NCBI GenBank assembly: GCA_002426795.1
Contig: DINQ01000002.1
Coordinates: 62,001-126,000, forward strand
DNA from: Bacteroidales bacterium UBA5536
Lineage (GTDB): Bacteria > Bacteroidota > Bacteroidia > Bacteroidales > F082
DNA length: 64,000 nucleotides
Direction: 5' to 3'
Positions 23,438-32,191 of the stretch are shown piece by piece. Under the pieces are notes generated by a model. The model ran no database searches. It was given only the letters and a program-made list of their open reading frames with translations, and was not told the origin of the DNA. Positions within the stretch are counted from its first letter, which is position 1. Each line of letters starts with the position of its first letter. The position numbers were made by a program, and so were the translations under genes.

Positions 23438-25660
23438 TTATTCAACCAGGGCTTCTTCAACCACTTTTTCTTCTTGTGGCTCAGCAGCAGTTGGACGATC
23501 GCTAACAATCACCATTTCGTCGATGATGTTTTGCGCGCCTGCATATTTGTCGATGATCAGCAGCACGTAACGAATATCAACATTGATGGTGCGTTGCAAT
23601 TCGGGTTCAAAGGCAATGTCGCCACTCATGGCTTCCCAGTTTCCGTCGAATGCCAGGCCAATCAATCTGCCTTTGGCGTCGATGACCGGACTGCCGGAGT
23701 TTCCACCTGTGATGTCGTGTGTAGTCAGAAAATCAACGGTCATGCTTCCGTCAGGGTTTCCATATCGGCCGTAGTCCTTGTTCAGGATAATTTCTTTGAG
23801 ACGTGATGGAACAGTAAATTCAGCGACAGTCGGATCTTCTTTTTCCAGAATGCCCTTTGTTGTTGTAATAAAATCGTAGTGTACAGCGTCGGCAGGATAG
23901 TAGTCCTGAACGGTGCCGTAGGTTAAACGCATGCTGAAATTGGCATTTGGGTAGAACTTGCGGTCAGGTTGCATTTCGCGCAGCCCCGCAACAAACAGGC
24001 GGTTGCCTTTTCCAAGGTCTTCGTATGCCTGTGTGGTATTTTTACTCAGTTCTTTGTAATGATCACCAAGGGCTTTAACCAGCACAAAAGCAGGATCTTT
24101 AGCAATGGCTTTGTTTTTTGGGTTATCGAGCAATGCATTCACCTTTTCGGCTGATGCGAAGTTTGATTTCTCAAAAATATGAGCGGCTAACTTGGCAAAG
24201 TCATTTTTGTATTTTTCTGCAAGTTCTTTTAAGGCAGGAGCTTGCTGATCGAGAGGAACGTCTGCGTGGTACATTTGAAGCATGCTGGCTAACAGGTTCA
24301 TATCGATTCCGGCATTGTAATTTTTGAAATAATCTGAAGCTCTTTCTCGCAGTTGCTCCACTTGTTTGTTGATGGCTTCCTGATCAGGTTTTTCGCTGGC
24401 AAGTGCTTCTTCTAGCCTGCTGAAACGACTGGCCATTCCCAAAATTTCAGGTCCTCGGCTGATTGCCTCGGCCATGTACCAACGTGAGAGGTTATATTTT
24501 TCGATGGTTTTGTAAGCGTTTTCAATGAGTGGCAATGCTTCGCCGTATTTTGCTTCGCGGGTCGGATCAGCTTTTACCCAGGCTGTAAAGTCGGCTTCAA
24601 TCCTACGCTTTTTGTCAGCAACCTTGAGTCTTTTCAACCCTTTGGTTTGTCCAATGAAGTATTTCCAGTAGTTGGCTGTTCCTGCATATTTAGATGCATA
24701 TTTCAGGCGTACAGCTTCACTGGCATCCATGCCTTCGCGCATGATGCGCAATTTCTCTTCGCGAATCTTCACGATGGTAGGGTTACTTTGTTTTACAGCC
24801 AGATCAACGCCCCATGAAGTGAGGTAACGATCCGTACTTCCTGGATTTCCGAGGATCATGCTGAAGTCACCTTTTTGGATGCCGGCAACAGAAACAGGCA
24901 GAAAATGACGCGGTTTGAAGGGTTTGTTATCCGGGCTGTAGCTGGCGGGCTTGTTGTCCGGGCCAGCATACACACGAAACATAGAAAAATCACCTGTGTG
25001 GCGAGGCCACATCCAGTTGTCGGTATCGGCACCAAATTTGCCAATGGCTTCTGGTGGTGTTCCTACCAGGCGAATATCGCGAAATGTTTCATAAACGAGT
25101 AAGTAGAATTCGTTGCCTTCAAAATAATCTTTTACGATCGCATTGTAATGATTGTCTTTGGTGGCAGCTTCGGCAATGGCTTTGCGGTTTTTGTTGAGCA
25201 CCTCATCACGCTGTTCTTCAGTCATTTGATCGGTTACGCCATCAAGCATCTGTGCTGTCACGTCTTCCATCCGGATCAAAAACTGCACTGTGAGCCCCGG
25301 TATTGGAATTTCCTCCTGCATGTTTTTGGCCCAAAAACCATTTGTCAGGATGTCGTTTTCAACAGAACTGACAGACTGGATCGATCCATATCCGCAATGG
25401 TGATTGGTAAGTAAAAGACTTTGATCGGAGATAATTTCGCCGGTGCAACCCCGGCCAAAAATGACCACAGCATCCTTTAAGCTACTGTGGTTGACGCTGT
25501 AAATTTCTTCAGCTGTCAGCTGCAATCCCATTTGTTTCATGTCGTCGTAGTTTAAGCGCTCAATCAACATGGGAATCCACATGCCTTCATCGGCCAGTGC
25601 GGGCAAACGGAATACTGTGATAAACAGCACGATTGCCAGGAAAATTTTTTTCAACCTCAT
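23438..25660 (-). CDS. S46 family dipeptidyl-peptidase, DPP7-like
   Basis: The start at 25660 (MRLKKIFLAIVLF) gives a 740-residue precursor with a signal peptide ending ALADEG, the usual S46 length. An upstream ATG at 25774 would put 38 extra residues ahead of the signal. The catalytic His is in LLTNHHCGYG, the Asp in the DTDNWMWPRHTGDF region, and the Ser in GGNSGSPV. Eighteen residues after that Ser is Gly (FDGNWE). In DPP7 this Gly opens the S1 pocket for hydrophobic P1 residues, whereas DPP11 has Arg for Asp/Glu. The enzyme releases dipeptides in the periplasm, as in asaccharolytic Bacteroidota. A TAATTTTG box lies upstream (25714-25721). Confidence 0.92.
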   Translation of the reverse strand: MRLKKIFLAIVLFITVFRLPALADEGMWIPMLIERLNYDDMKQMGLQLTAEEIYSVNHSSLKDAVVIFGRGCTGEIISDQSLLLTNHHCGYGSIQSVSSVENDILTNGFWAKNMQEEIPIPGLTVQFLIRMEDVTAQMLDGVTDQMTEEQRDEVLNKNRKAIAEAATKDNHYNAIVKDYFEGNEFYLLVYETFRDIRLVGTPPEAIGKFGADTDNWMWPRHTGDFSMFRVYAGPDNKPASYSPDNKPFKPRHFLPVSVAGIQKGDFSMILGNPGSTDRYLTSWGVDLAVKQSNPTIVKIREEKLRIMREGMDASEAVRLKYASKYAGTANYWKYFIGQTKGLKRLKVADKKRRIEADFTAWVKADPTREAKYGEALPLIENAYKTIEKYNLSRWYMAEAISRGPEILGMASRFSRLEEALASEKPDQEAINKQVEQLRERASDYFKNYNAGIDMNLLASMLQMYHADVPLDQQAPALKELAEKYKNDFAKLAAHIFEKSNFASAEKVNALLDNPKNKAIAKDPAFVLVKALGDHYKELSKNTTQAYEDLGKGNRLFVAGLREMQPDRKFYPNANFSMRLTYGTVQDYYPADAVHYDFITTTKGILEKEDPTVAEFTVPSRLKEIILNKDYGRYGNPDGSMTVDFLTTHDITGGNSGSPVIDAKGRLIGLAFDGNWEAMSGDIAFEPELQRTINVDIRYVLLIIDKYAGAQNIIDEMVIVSDRPTAAEPQEEKVVEEALVE

Positions 25661-25863
25661 TGTGTAAGAATTAAAATTAACAGGAAAAATGTCTAAAAAA
25701 AACTTCATTTTGGCAAAATTAACAAAAGCTTGGCAATATCTTACCAAAAAGCTTGTTAAAGCCATTGGAATCAATTGGATTTTACAATCATTTTTTAATG
25801 CTTTTTCTTATTTTTATCGCCGTTGAAATGTGAACAATTGCTGACCACCAATGTTTTGAACCT

Positions 25864-26460
25864 ATGAAACAATTTTGGGACGAACGGTATGCAGGCGAAG
25901 CTTATATTTATGGAGAGCAACCCAATGCCTTCTTTAAGCAGGAAATGGCTGAAAGAAAACCTGGTCGCCTGCTTTTGCCAGGAGAGGGAGAGGGGCGAAA
26001 TGCGGTGTGGGCAGCACACCAGGGATGGCAGGTAGATGCGGTTGACCAAAGTGTTTCGGGTAGGGAAAAAGCGCTTAAACTGGCTAGCCGTCAAGGTGTT
26101 CAGATTAATTATACAGTTGCTGATTTGTCAGCGTTCAATTTCGAAGCTGAGCAGTACGATTTCATTGCCCTTATTTTTGTTCACTTCCCACCAGTCATGC
26201 GCATGCACATTCACCGGCAACTGGTCAAAGCACTCAAACCGGGAGGATGTCTGCTGATGGAAGCTTTTCATAAAACTCAACTTCAGTTCGATTCAGGAGG
26301 TCCCAAAGATGCGGCTTTGCTTTATGATTCAGCCATGCTGATCAAAGATTTTGAAGCTTTAACTATTGTGAAACTGAAAGAGGGAACCGATTTTCTGCAC
26401 GAAGGAGAGTGGCACAAAGGAAAAGCTTCGGTTGTAAGAATGTTGGCACAAAAATCCTGA
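25864..26460 (+). CDS. Class I SAM-dependent methyltransferase
   Basis: The 198-residue protein has a Rossmann methyltransferase fold: FWDERYAGEAYIYGEQPN at the N-terminus, motif I LLLPGEGEGRNAVWAA, motif II VDAVDQS, and the post-motif LKPGGCLLMEAF. The opening and the GEGEGRNAVWAA form resemble TehB/thiopurine-methyltransferase-like proteins that act on small molecules. The substrate cannot be read from sequence. It lies 20 nt before a tiny four-Cys protein gene on the same strand, but that gene has its own -7 box. Confidence 0.85.
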   Translation: MKQFWDERYAGEAYIYGEQPNAFFKQEMAERKPGRLLLPGEGEGRNAVWAAHQGWQVDAVDQSVSGREKALKLASRQGVQINYTVADLSAFNFEAEQYDFIALIFVHFPPVMRMHIHRQLVKALKPGGCLLMEAFHKTQLQFDSGGPKDAALLYDSAMLIKDFEALTIVKLKEGTDFLHEGEWHKGKASVVRMLAQKS

Positions 26461-26468
26461 GAGAATTG

Positions 26469-26476
26469 TAATTTTG
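26469..26476 (+). promoter_or_regulatory. -7 box (TAATTTTG) 4 nt before the small four-Cys gene
   Basis: TAATTTTG ends at 26476, only 4 nt before the ATG at 26481. A TTG at 26443-26445 is 23 nt upstream. If used, the mRNA would be leaderless or nearly so. Confidence 0.45.
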
Positions 26477-26480
26477 AACC

Positions 26481-26690
26481 ATGAGAAGTGTCGATACAAC
26501 CAAACTTTCTAAAGATGAATGTTGGGGCGTCCAGATCAATGGTTTGCTGCATTGTAAAAAAATTAATTGCAAGTGGCAGGGAATCAGCGCTTGTGCGGGT
26601 CAGGAAATCATCAAGACGGGGTATAATGCCCTGGGCATTAAAATAGGTCCCAATGGGTTAGCGCAGGAAAATGAGTCAGCAGAGCATTAA
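26481..26690 (+). CDS. Small four-cysteine protein, unknown
   Basis: The 69-residue protein is not recognised. It has four Cys at positions 14, 25, 30 and 38 (ECWG, HCKKINCKW, SACAGQ), a spacing that could hold a zinc ion or an iron-sulfur cluster. No signal peptide or membrane helix is seen. Supporting a real gene are the promoter-like TAATTTTG just upstream, the non-random Cys spacing and the snug fit: its stop shares a TTAA with the stop of the convergent lipid-kinase gene. It follows the methyltransferase by 20 nt. No function is proposed. Confidence 0.6.
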   Translation: MRSVDTTKLSKDECWGVQINGLLHCKKINCKWQGISACAGQEIIKTGYNALGIKIGPNGLAQENESAEH

Positions 26691-27673
26691 GGACATTCGT
26701 CGCCTTTTTTACCTAAGCTTTTCAGTGCCTTTTTGCGTACCACCAGCCTCACAGCTCTTTCGATGATTTGGAAGTCGAGCGGTGATTTACCCAATGATTC
26801 GCCATCTGTTTCTAAATCAATCGAATGTGGAGGATTCGAAGTAATTGTGATATTTCGGCCGGTAAATGTTTCAACTTCAGGCAAGGATAGAAATGAACCA
26901 TCGTAAAGGTTTTTGATGTTGCGTACCACGCGAAATTTGCTCGTCTTTTTGATCACCGTAACGTCGAACAAGCCGTCATCAGGAATCGCATTGGGCAATT
27001 GCATCATACCACCGCCATTGTATTTGCAGATGCCGATACTCATGCTGAAAACTTTACCATTAAAGGCCTCTTTATCATCAATTTTGATGTGCAAATGCGT
27101 GTTTTCATATTGAAACAAGCCCGTTACAAGATTATAAAGGTAAGCGAGCGTGCCGCCTTTGCCCCTGGCTTTCATTAGGTTGGTTTTTCGGGCGACCAGC
27201 GCATCGTAGCCCATGCCAGCCATATTGATGAAATAACGGCTTTTGTCTTCTGAATCGTAACGATATTTTACCTTACCTACATCCTGAAGGAAGCACTTCT
27301 CGTTTTTGATGACTCGGATGGCTTTCTCGTAGTTTTTTGGAAATGCATACATTCTACCCCAGTCGTTTCCGGTACCAACGGTGATCATTCCCAAGGTAAT
27401 CTCCTGCGTGGGAAAACGTTTTTGTTGAAAAATACCATTTACCACTTCGTTGAGTGTGCCATCGCCACCGACTGCCAGGATTTTTTTGAATCCTTTTTCT
27501 TCGACATTTTCTCTGGCGATTTCAATAGCATGAAAGGGATGTGTTGTGTGTACAACATCGAATTCAAACTCTTGGCTGATCAGTATTTTTTCAATCTGTG
27601 GCCAGTCTTTGCCCGCGAGCCCCACACCGGCATGTGGATTTACAACAACCAGCCATTTATCAGTTTCCTTCAT
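26687..27673 (-). CDS. Diacylglycerol/sphingosine-type lipid kinase (YegS/DgkB family)
   Basis: The 328-residue protein has the DAGK catalytic N-terminal domain with VVVNPHAGVGLAGKDW, the nucleotide-binding GGDGTLNEVVNGI and GTGNDWGRMYA, and a beta-rich C-terminal domain with PDDGLFDV. These enzymes phosphorylate lipid alcohols such as diacylglycerol or ceramide-like bases at the membrane, using ATP. Substrate choice among DgkB, YegS or sphingolipid-type kinases cannot be read. Bacteroidota make sphingolipids, so a sphingoid base is possible. Its start overlaps the end of the GT9 gene by 14 nt, tying it to a surface-glycan/lipid cluster. Confidence 0.9.
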   Translation of the reverse strand: MKETDKWLVVVNPHAGVGLAGKDWPQIEKILISQEFEFDVVHTTHPFHAIEIARENVEEKGFKKILAVGGDGTLNEVVNGIFQQKRFPTQEITLGMITVGTGNDWGRMYAFPKNYEKAIRVIKNEKCFLQDVGKVKYRYDSEDKSRYFINMAGMGYDALVARKTNLMKARGKGGTLAYLYNLVTGLFQYENTHLHIKIDDKEAFNGKVFSMSIGICKYNGGGMMQLPNAIPDDGLFDVTVIKKTSKFRVVRNIKNLYDGSFLSLPEVETFTGRNITITSNPPHSIDLETDGESLGKSPLDFQIIERAVRLVVRKKALKSLGKKGDECP

Positions 27674-28676
27674 TGCGTAAATGTATTAATTTCTCGTAAA
27701 CAGCCTCAGCACTAACTTCTTGTATGCATTGACATTCGGCTGATTTGCGACAGTCGGAGCAGTCAGTGTTTTTCACCAAATATGCAGCAAATTTTCCAAT
27801 GGGTGCCCAACGACCCGGATGCATGGGCCTGATTGGCGGATAAATGCCTATTGCGATTTTACCAATAGCTGCTGCAAGGTGCAACGGGCCGGTGCTGGCA
27901 GCGACAAGTCCATCGGCTTTTCCGATGAAAAGCAGAAACTGATGTAAACTCATTTGGCCCGTAATGTCGACAACATGACCAGACAATGTTTTAATCCAAC
28001 TGCTGAGCATCTGACCCTCATCAGCCGTTCCTGAGATGAAAATATTGAATTCTGATGCCGGTAATAAGCTGATAAGTCTCGAAAAATTCTCGGTTCCCCA
28101 TTCGCGGGCACTGCCTTTTGATCGTGGATGCAGGATCAGGTTAAAGCGTTTTGGGTCAATCTTTTCGTTCAGTTCATCTGATAGCTTGCCTTTTGGCTCA
28201 AAACCATAGAAGCTGCCCAGCTGTTGCAGCGAAAATGTATCATTGATGCCGATTCCTTTGAGCAAAATGGTGTTGAGTTGTGCCTCGTGTAATTCTGATC
28301 TTCGCCTGGAAAGACGGATGATTTTGTTACAATACCAATAATGATAAATACGTCCTGATGCACCAATGCGCAGACCTATTCCTGCTTTCGCCATCAGGCG
28401 GCTGATCTGTCTGTTTGGAAACACATGAATCACAACATCAATTTTCAATTGCCTGATAGCAGTAATTTGTTCTGATTCAATGAGCTGGCTGAGTTCAGAG
28501 AAGTCGACAAACTGGTCGACATGTTTGCACGACAAAACCACATCTTTGGTATACGACCTGCCCAGAAAAACTATTTCGCTGTCAGGCATTCTGTCTTTTA
28601 TGATACCACACATGGGCAGGGTAAGAACCACATCACCAATGCTATCAGTCCGGCTTATCAGGATGCGTTTCATCAT
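27660..28676 (-). CDS. Glycosyltransferase family 9 (heptosyltransferase-like)
   Basis: The start at 28676 (MMKRILISRTDSIGDVVLTLP) forms an ATGA overlap with the stop of the upstream GT2 gene. A longer frame to 28754 lies fully inside that gene. The 338-residue enzyme shows the GT9 pattern: N-terminal DSIGDVVLTLP, a central NLILHPRSKGSAREW, and the donor-site stretch GLVAASTGPLHLAAAIGK. Family members add heptose or other sugars to the LPS inner core at the cytoplasmic face. A CxxC-rich end (CSDCRKSAECQC) is present, as in many GT9 proteins. It is the middle gene of a three-gene lipid/LPS set. Confidence 0.9.
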   Translation of the reverse strand: MMKRILISRTDSIGDVVLTLPMCGIIKDRMPDSEIVFLGRSYTKDVVLSCKHVDQFVDFSELSQLIESEQITAIRQLKIDVVIHVFPNRQISRLMAKAGIGLRIGASGRIYHYWYCNKIIRLSRRRSELHEAQLNTILLKGIGINDTFSLQQLGSFYGFEPKGKLSDELNEKIDPKRFNLILHPRSKGSAREWGTENFSRLISLLPASEFNIFISGTADEGQMLSSWIKTLSGHVVDITGQMSLHQFLLFIGKADGLVAASTGPLHLAAAIGKIAIGIYPPIRPMHPGRWAPIGKFAAYLVKNTDCSDCRKSAECQCIQEVSAEAVYEKLIHLRNEGN

Positions 28677-29431
28677 GCTTTTTTCTGGTGTAACCCGCGA
28701 AGTTTTTTGTATTTTAAAAAAGTGGCGCCGGCCGAAATGGTACACACCTGCCAACCCGCGCGACCATCTAGAAATCCGAGGTTGAAGAGATAATCACGGA
28801 TAAATTTTGCGACAGGAGAAAAATAGAGCTTGAGCATATTCGCCTTTTTGCCTTGCTCAAAATAAGACTGCGCCCCAATGGTGGTAAAGTAATCAACCTG
28901 CTTGTGGTGATCTTCGGTTGTATAATACGAATAATGAAGCAGATCTCCGGTTAGATGAACAACATCAGTAGGCCTGAAAAACTCAAATTTATCGTGTGGA
29001 TTTGAACCGGCCCATTTACCAGATGTTTTTTTCATCAGACGGATTTTTACATCAGGGTACCAGCCGCAATGCCTGATCCACGATCCGCAATAATTGGTCA
29101 GCCGATTCATGGAATAAGCTTCCGCAAACCCCTTTTGTTTTTCAGCTAAAATGGCGTTTTTCAATTTATCAGATAGCGCTTCATCCGCATCCAAAGACAA
29201 TACATGCTCGCAGGTGCATTGCTCCAGGGCAATGTTCTTTTGCTGTATATGACCCTCAAAAGGATGGGTGCTAAACCGAACCCCAAATGACATGCAAATC
29301 TCTTTGGTACGGTCCGTAGAAAATGAATCAACAACCACAATCTCATCTGCAATATCCTGAACAGATTCCAGACATCTTTTGATGTTCTTTTCCTCGTTGA
29401 AAGTGATGATCGATACAGACAAGGCATTCAT
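28673..29431 (-). CDS. Glycosyltransferase family 2 (WaaE/KdtX-like)
   Basis: The 252-residue protein has a GT-A fold: SVSIITFNEEKNIKRCL, then EIVVVDSFSTDRT and the metal-binding VLSLDADEALS. The combination EKNI-RCL, VDSxSTDRT and the later YCGSWIRHCGWYPDVKIRL is typical of the LPS-core glucosyltransferases WaaE/KdtX. It probably adds a hexose to the lipid A core from a nucleotide sugar in the cytoplasm. The first gene of the tight set GT2-GT9-lipid kinase, it starts 31 bp after the stop of the BNR-repeat gene, so the four may be co-transcribed. Confidence 0.9.
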   Translation of the reverse strand: MNALSVSIITFNEEKNIKRCLESVQDIADEIVVVDSFSTDRTKEICMSFGVRFSTHPFEGHIQQKNIALEQCTCEHVLSLDADEALSDKLKNAILAEKQKGFAEAYSMNRLTNYCGSWIRHCGWYPDVKIRLMKKTSGKWAGSNPHDKFEFFRPTDVVHLTGDLLHYSYYTTEDHHKQVDYFTTIGAQSYFEQGKKANMLKLYFSPVAKFIRDYLFNLGFLDGRAGWQVCTISAGATFLKYKKLRGLHQKKA

Positions 29432-29461
29432 ATTCAGATTGATTGAGTGATTAGCCAGTCG

Positions 29462-31999
29462 TTAATTGAGCATGAGTTTCTGTGTCATTCGATGTGCAGA
29501 ACCTTTGATACTCACGAAAATCATTCCACTGCTGCGATAAGCGTTGAGTACTTTTTCGCTAAGCTGAATCGTGTGTGATCCTCTTGAAAAATGTTGCTGC
29601 TCGATAATTACTTTTTGTTGCCCACTGATATCCGTCAATAGTATAGTTATTTCATCCGGAGCAGAAAGGCTGAAGTTGACAGTGACATCTTGACTTGTAG
29701 GATTTGGCGACAAAGAAAACTGTTGCTCGAATTGATTTTCAGGAATATTTACATAATTGAAGCTGACAATGTTTGATGGCTGAGATTCGAACGACTCCCA
29801 TCCCGAGGTGACGTAATAACTGTTTTCGTTCAAAGGCTGATCATCCAGAAATGAGAGTTGGTTGGCCGGCACTTCAGCAAGAAATACCTCATTGCGATAT
29901 ATGTTGAAATGCGAATAAAAATACGGAAAACGTTTGCTTTTCTGGGACTGCCGGACAATTTGTGGCTTGCCAAAACTTTCGGCCATAGGCGCATCGCTGA
30001 TGGAACTCAAAAGCTGAGGTTCCAAACCTGCATCCACTGCAAAACCCTTGATATTCCAGTTTACATTCCAGCCAAAATAGTCAGACATACTCACCCAATC
30101 GGAACCATACAGCAACATATCGCCTTTAAATGCAACAGCCGGTCCTGCATCTGTTCCAGCAGGATAAACACCATTGGGATTTTGAACCCTGTAACCTATC
30201 CATAATTCCTGATCAGCATGTATCTGCACCGGATTTTCCAGTTCAATCTCATTCCACTCTCCGGCAACTGGATAAGGCACCAACTGATCGACCACTAAAT
30301 TTCCAGCAAAAGTCTGATTGCCTCCTGTCCAAACGCGCACAGAAAAAGTGCAGTTTACATCGGCAAAATAGGCTGCTATTTTTGTCAGGAAAAGTCCGTC
30401 ATAGTTCGCTAAATCTGCTGGTGTAAAGCGAATTGCTACATCAAAAAGATCGATATTCTCACCTCCAACGGCATCTGTATTTACGCCATCATCCCATTGC
30501 AGCCAATTGCCTTCCGATGCAGGCGTATCCCAATAAAGCTGTACGCTTTGATCCACGATTTCGCCATGAAGGTTCAGTGGAGGAAACAACAAGGCATCGA
30601 GTGTAAAATTATTGCTGGTATTTTGTGTCAGTTGAAGTGTAGGGTCAGTATAGGAAATAAATCCAGCGGCTGAAATCGTACAATAATAGATTCCCGGAAT
30701 GAGACTGATTTCGAAGTTTCCGGTTGAATTTGTATAATAGTTTGTTCCGTTAAGGGTGATTTTGGCATTTTCGATCCCGTTTTCATTCACATCCCTTACC
30801 TGTCCCGAAAAAGTGATGTTTTGTTGCAGGGTATTTTGCGCACGCACTCCCCAAACTTCGTAATTGAAAGTGCCATCATTAGGTCTAAAGTAGGCCATGA
30901 ACAACTGATCAGTATCACCTTCGCGGTAGCCAATGATTTGCGGCCAGCTGGCATCCTCGGTATCCTGAGAAAAAGATAGCATTTCAGACCAGGTGTCACC
31001 ATTGTCGGTGGAATATTTCAAATAAGCCTTGTCATTGGATGTATAACTGCCATCGGACCAAACGGCATAAATACAATGGTTACCGGTGCTGTTGCCCCTG
31101 ACGTACACATCAGGCCGCTCCGAGCTTCCGGCATTGGACGAAAGGTTGAGGGCAGGCAGCCAGTTGTTTCCCAGGTCTTCAGACCGATACAACATGGCAT
31201 CTGTCTGAATCCCATCAATCTTTGATGATACAATGGTGTAAATAACCTCATCCACTACACGGGTTTTCAGGCGTGCATTGTAAGCCTGATTATTGCTGAT
31301 GTTTTGCGGCGTTGTCCAGCTTTGGCCAAAATTGTCTGATTTCGTAAAGAAAAGGTCGAGGTCGTCATAATCTGGTCCCGTTTGGTCGTTGTAGAGCACA
31401 AAAATCTTGTCACCTTTTAAAGCCACATTGCACCAGTGAGCACCATTTGTGGTGTTCGACAGGTTGGTAGGAGCCGACCAGCTTTGGCCAGCATCGATGG
31501 AAGTGGTGACAAAAACCTGGTAATCATAGTTCAGGTCGCGGTCTTCATAAGCCAGCACCAAAGTATCTCCCGAAACAGCAATCTGAGGGATTTGTGCTCC
31601 CCGAATGGCATTGCCGATTTGAATCTCATTGCCGAAACTTTGCCCGTTATTGGTAGATTTCAGCATGAAAATCTGACTATTTCCACTGGTATTCCGATAG
31701 TAAAACACAAAAACATTTCCATTTGCTGCCGCAACAACGGGATAATTGGCGCCATAATCAATTCCAGAGTATAGTGTTAGCTTATTGCTCCAGGTCAGGC
31801 CTCCATTTTCGCTGCGTCGAAACATCAGATCGCCCCATTGATCCCAAACCAGGTAGTAATTGTTTCCGGAAGAATAAATGCTATGGTCGTTGGACGGACC
31901 ATATTCATTTGAAAGGTTTTGAGGCGGCAAAAATGACACCTGTGCGTCCAAATGTGTGAAGGCGAAAAGAAATAGGATTGCAAAGACTAAAAACCTCAT
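29462..31999 (-). CDS. Secreted BNR/Asp-box repeat protein with carboxypeptidase-regulatory and T9SS domains
   Basis: The start at 31999 (MRFLVFAILFLFAF) gives a signal peptide ending HLDAQ; 12 extra residues from 32035 are unlikely. About six Asp-box motifs (SENGGLTW, STNNGQSF, SIDAGQSW, SDNFGQSW, SEDLGNNW, STDNGDTW) lie within about 35-380 and mark a sialidase-like beta-propeller. The Arg triad and Tyr of true sialidases are not obvious, so enzymatic activity is doubtful. A carboxypeptidase-regulatory-like beta-sandwich (ITFSGQVRDVNENGIENA) follows, then a large unassigned region and a T9SS sorting domain (LSPNPTSQDVTV to KLMLN). A TAACTTTG box at 32024-32031 (minus) may be its promoter. 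Confidence 0.85.
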   Translation of the reverse strand: MRFLVFAILFLFAFTHLDAQVSFLPPQNLSNEYGPSNDHSIYSSGNNYYLVWDQWGDLMFRRSENGGLTWSNKLTLYSGIDYGANYPVVAAANGNVFVFYYRNTSGNSQIFMLKSTNNGQSFGNEIQIGNAIRGAQIPQIAVSGDTLVLAYEDRDLNYDYQVFVTTSIDAGQSWSAPTNLSNTTNGAHWCNVALKGDKIFVLYNDQTGPDYDDLDLFFTKSDNFGQSWTTPQNISNNQAYNARLKTRVVDEVIYTIVSSKIDGIQTDAMLYRSEDLGNNWLPALNLSSNAGSSERPDVYVRGNSTGNHCIYAVWSDGSYTSNDKAYLKYSTDNGDTWSEMLSFSQDTEDASWPQIIGYREGDTDQLFMAYFRPNDGTFNYEVWGVRAQNTLQQNITFSGQVRDVNENGIENAKITLNGTNYYTNSTGNFEISLIPGIYYCTISAAGFISYTDPTLQLTQNTSNNFTLDALLFPPLNLHGEIVDQSVQLYWDTPASEGNWLQWDDGVNTDAVGGENIDLFDVAIRFTPADLANYDGLFLTKIAAYFADVNCTFSVRVWTGGNQTFAGNLVVDQLVPYPVAGEWNEIELENPVQIHADQELWIGYRVQNPNGVYPAGTDAGPAVAFKGDMLLYGSDWVSMSDYFGWNVNWNIKGFAVDAGLEPQLLSSISDAPMAESFGKPQIVRQSQKSKRFPYFYSHFNIYRNEVFLAEVPANQLSFLDDQPLNENSYYVTSGWESFESQPSNIVSFNYVNIPENQFEQQFSLSPNPTSQDVTVNFSLSAPDEITILLTDISGQQKVIIEQQHFSRGSHTIQLSEKVLNAYRSSGMIFVSIKGSAHRMTQKLMLN

Positions 32000-32141
32000 A
32001 GCTATTGGCATTAATGGAAAGGCCAAAGTTATCAAAAATGGAAAGAACAGCTACTGTAAAAAACGATAGCGTTTTGTGGAAGTGGAGTTGCAACGACCGC
32101 AAAATAATTCTCTGTAAGCTACCGATTCTCTGGCTTTTTAC

Positions 32142-32172
32142 TTGTATTCGTGACATTTCCTGCATATCTTTG
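32142..32172 (+). promoter_or_regulatory. Bacteroidetes promoter (TTG, N20, TATCTTTG) for the hybrid kinase
   Basis: TTG (32142-32144) and TATCTTTG (32165-32172) are 20 nt apart, and the ATG at 32192 is 19 nt downstream of the -7 box. Confidence 0.6.
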
Positions 32173-32191
32173 ATGTCTAAGTATTTCGACG

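Noticed and set aside
25661..25774. Upstream start of the S46 peptidase
   Set aside because: It would put 38 residues before a clear signal peptide and run through the likely promoter at 25714-25721.
29462..31999. Annotation as an active sialidase
   Set aside because: Asp-box motifs alone only show a propeller fold; catalytic residues were not identified.
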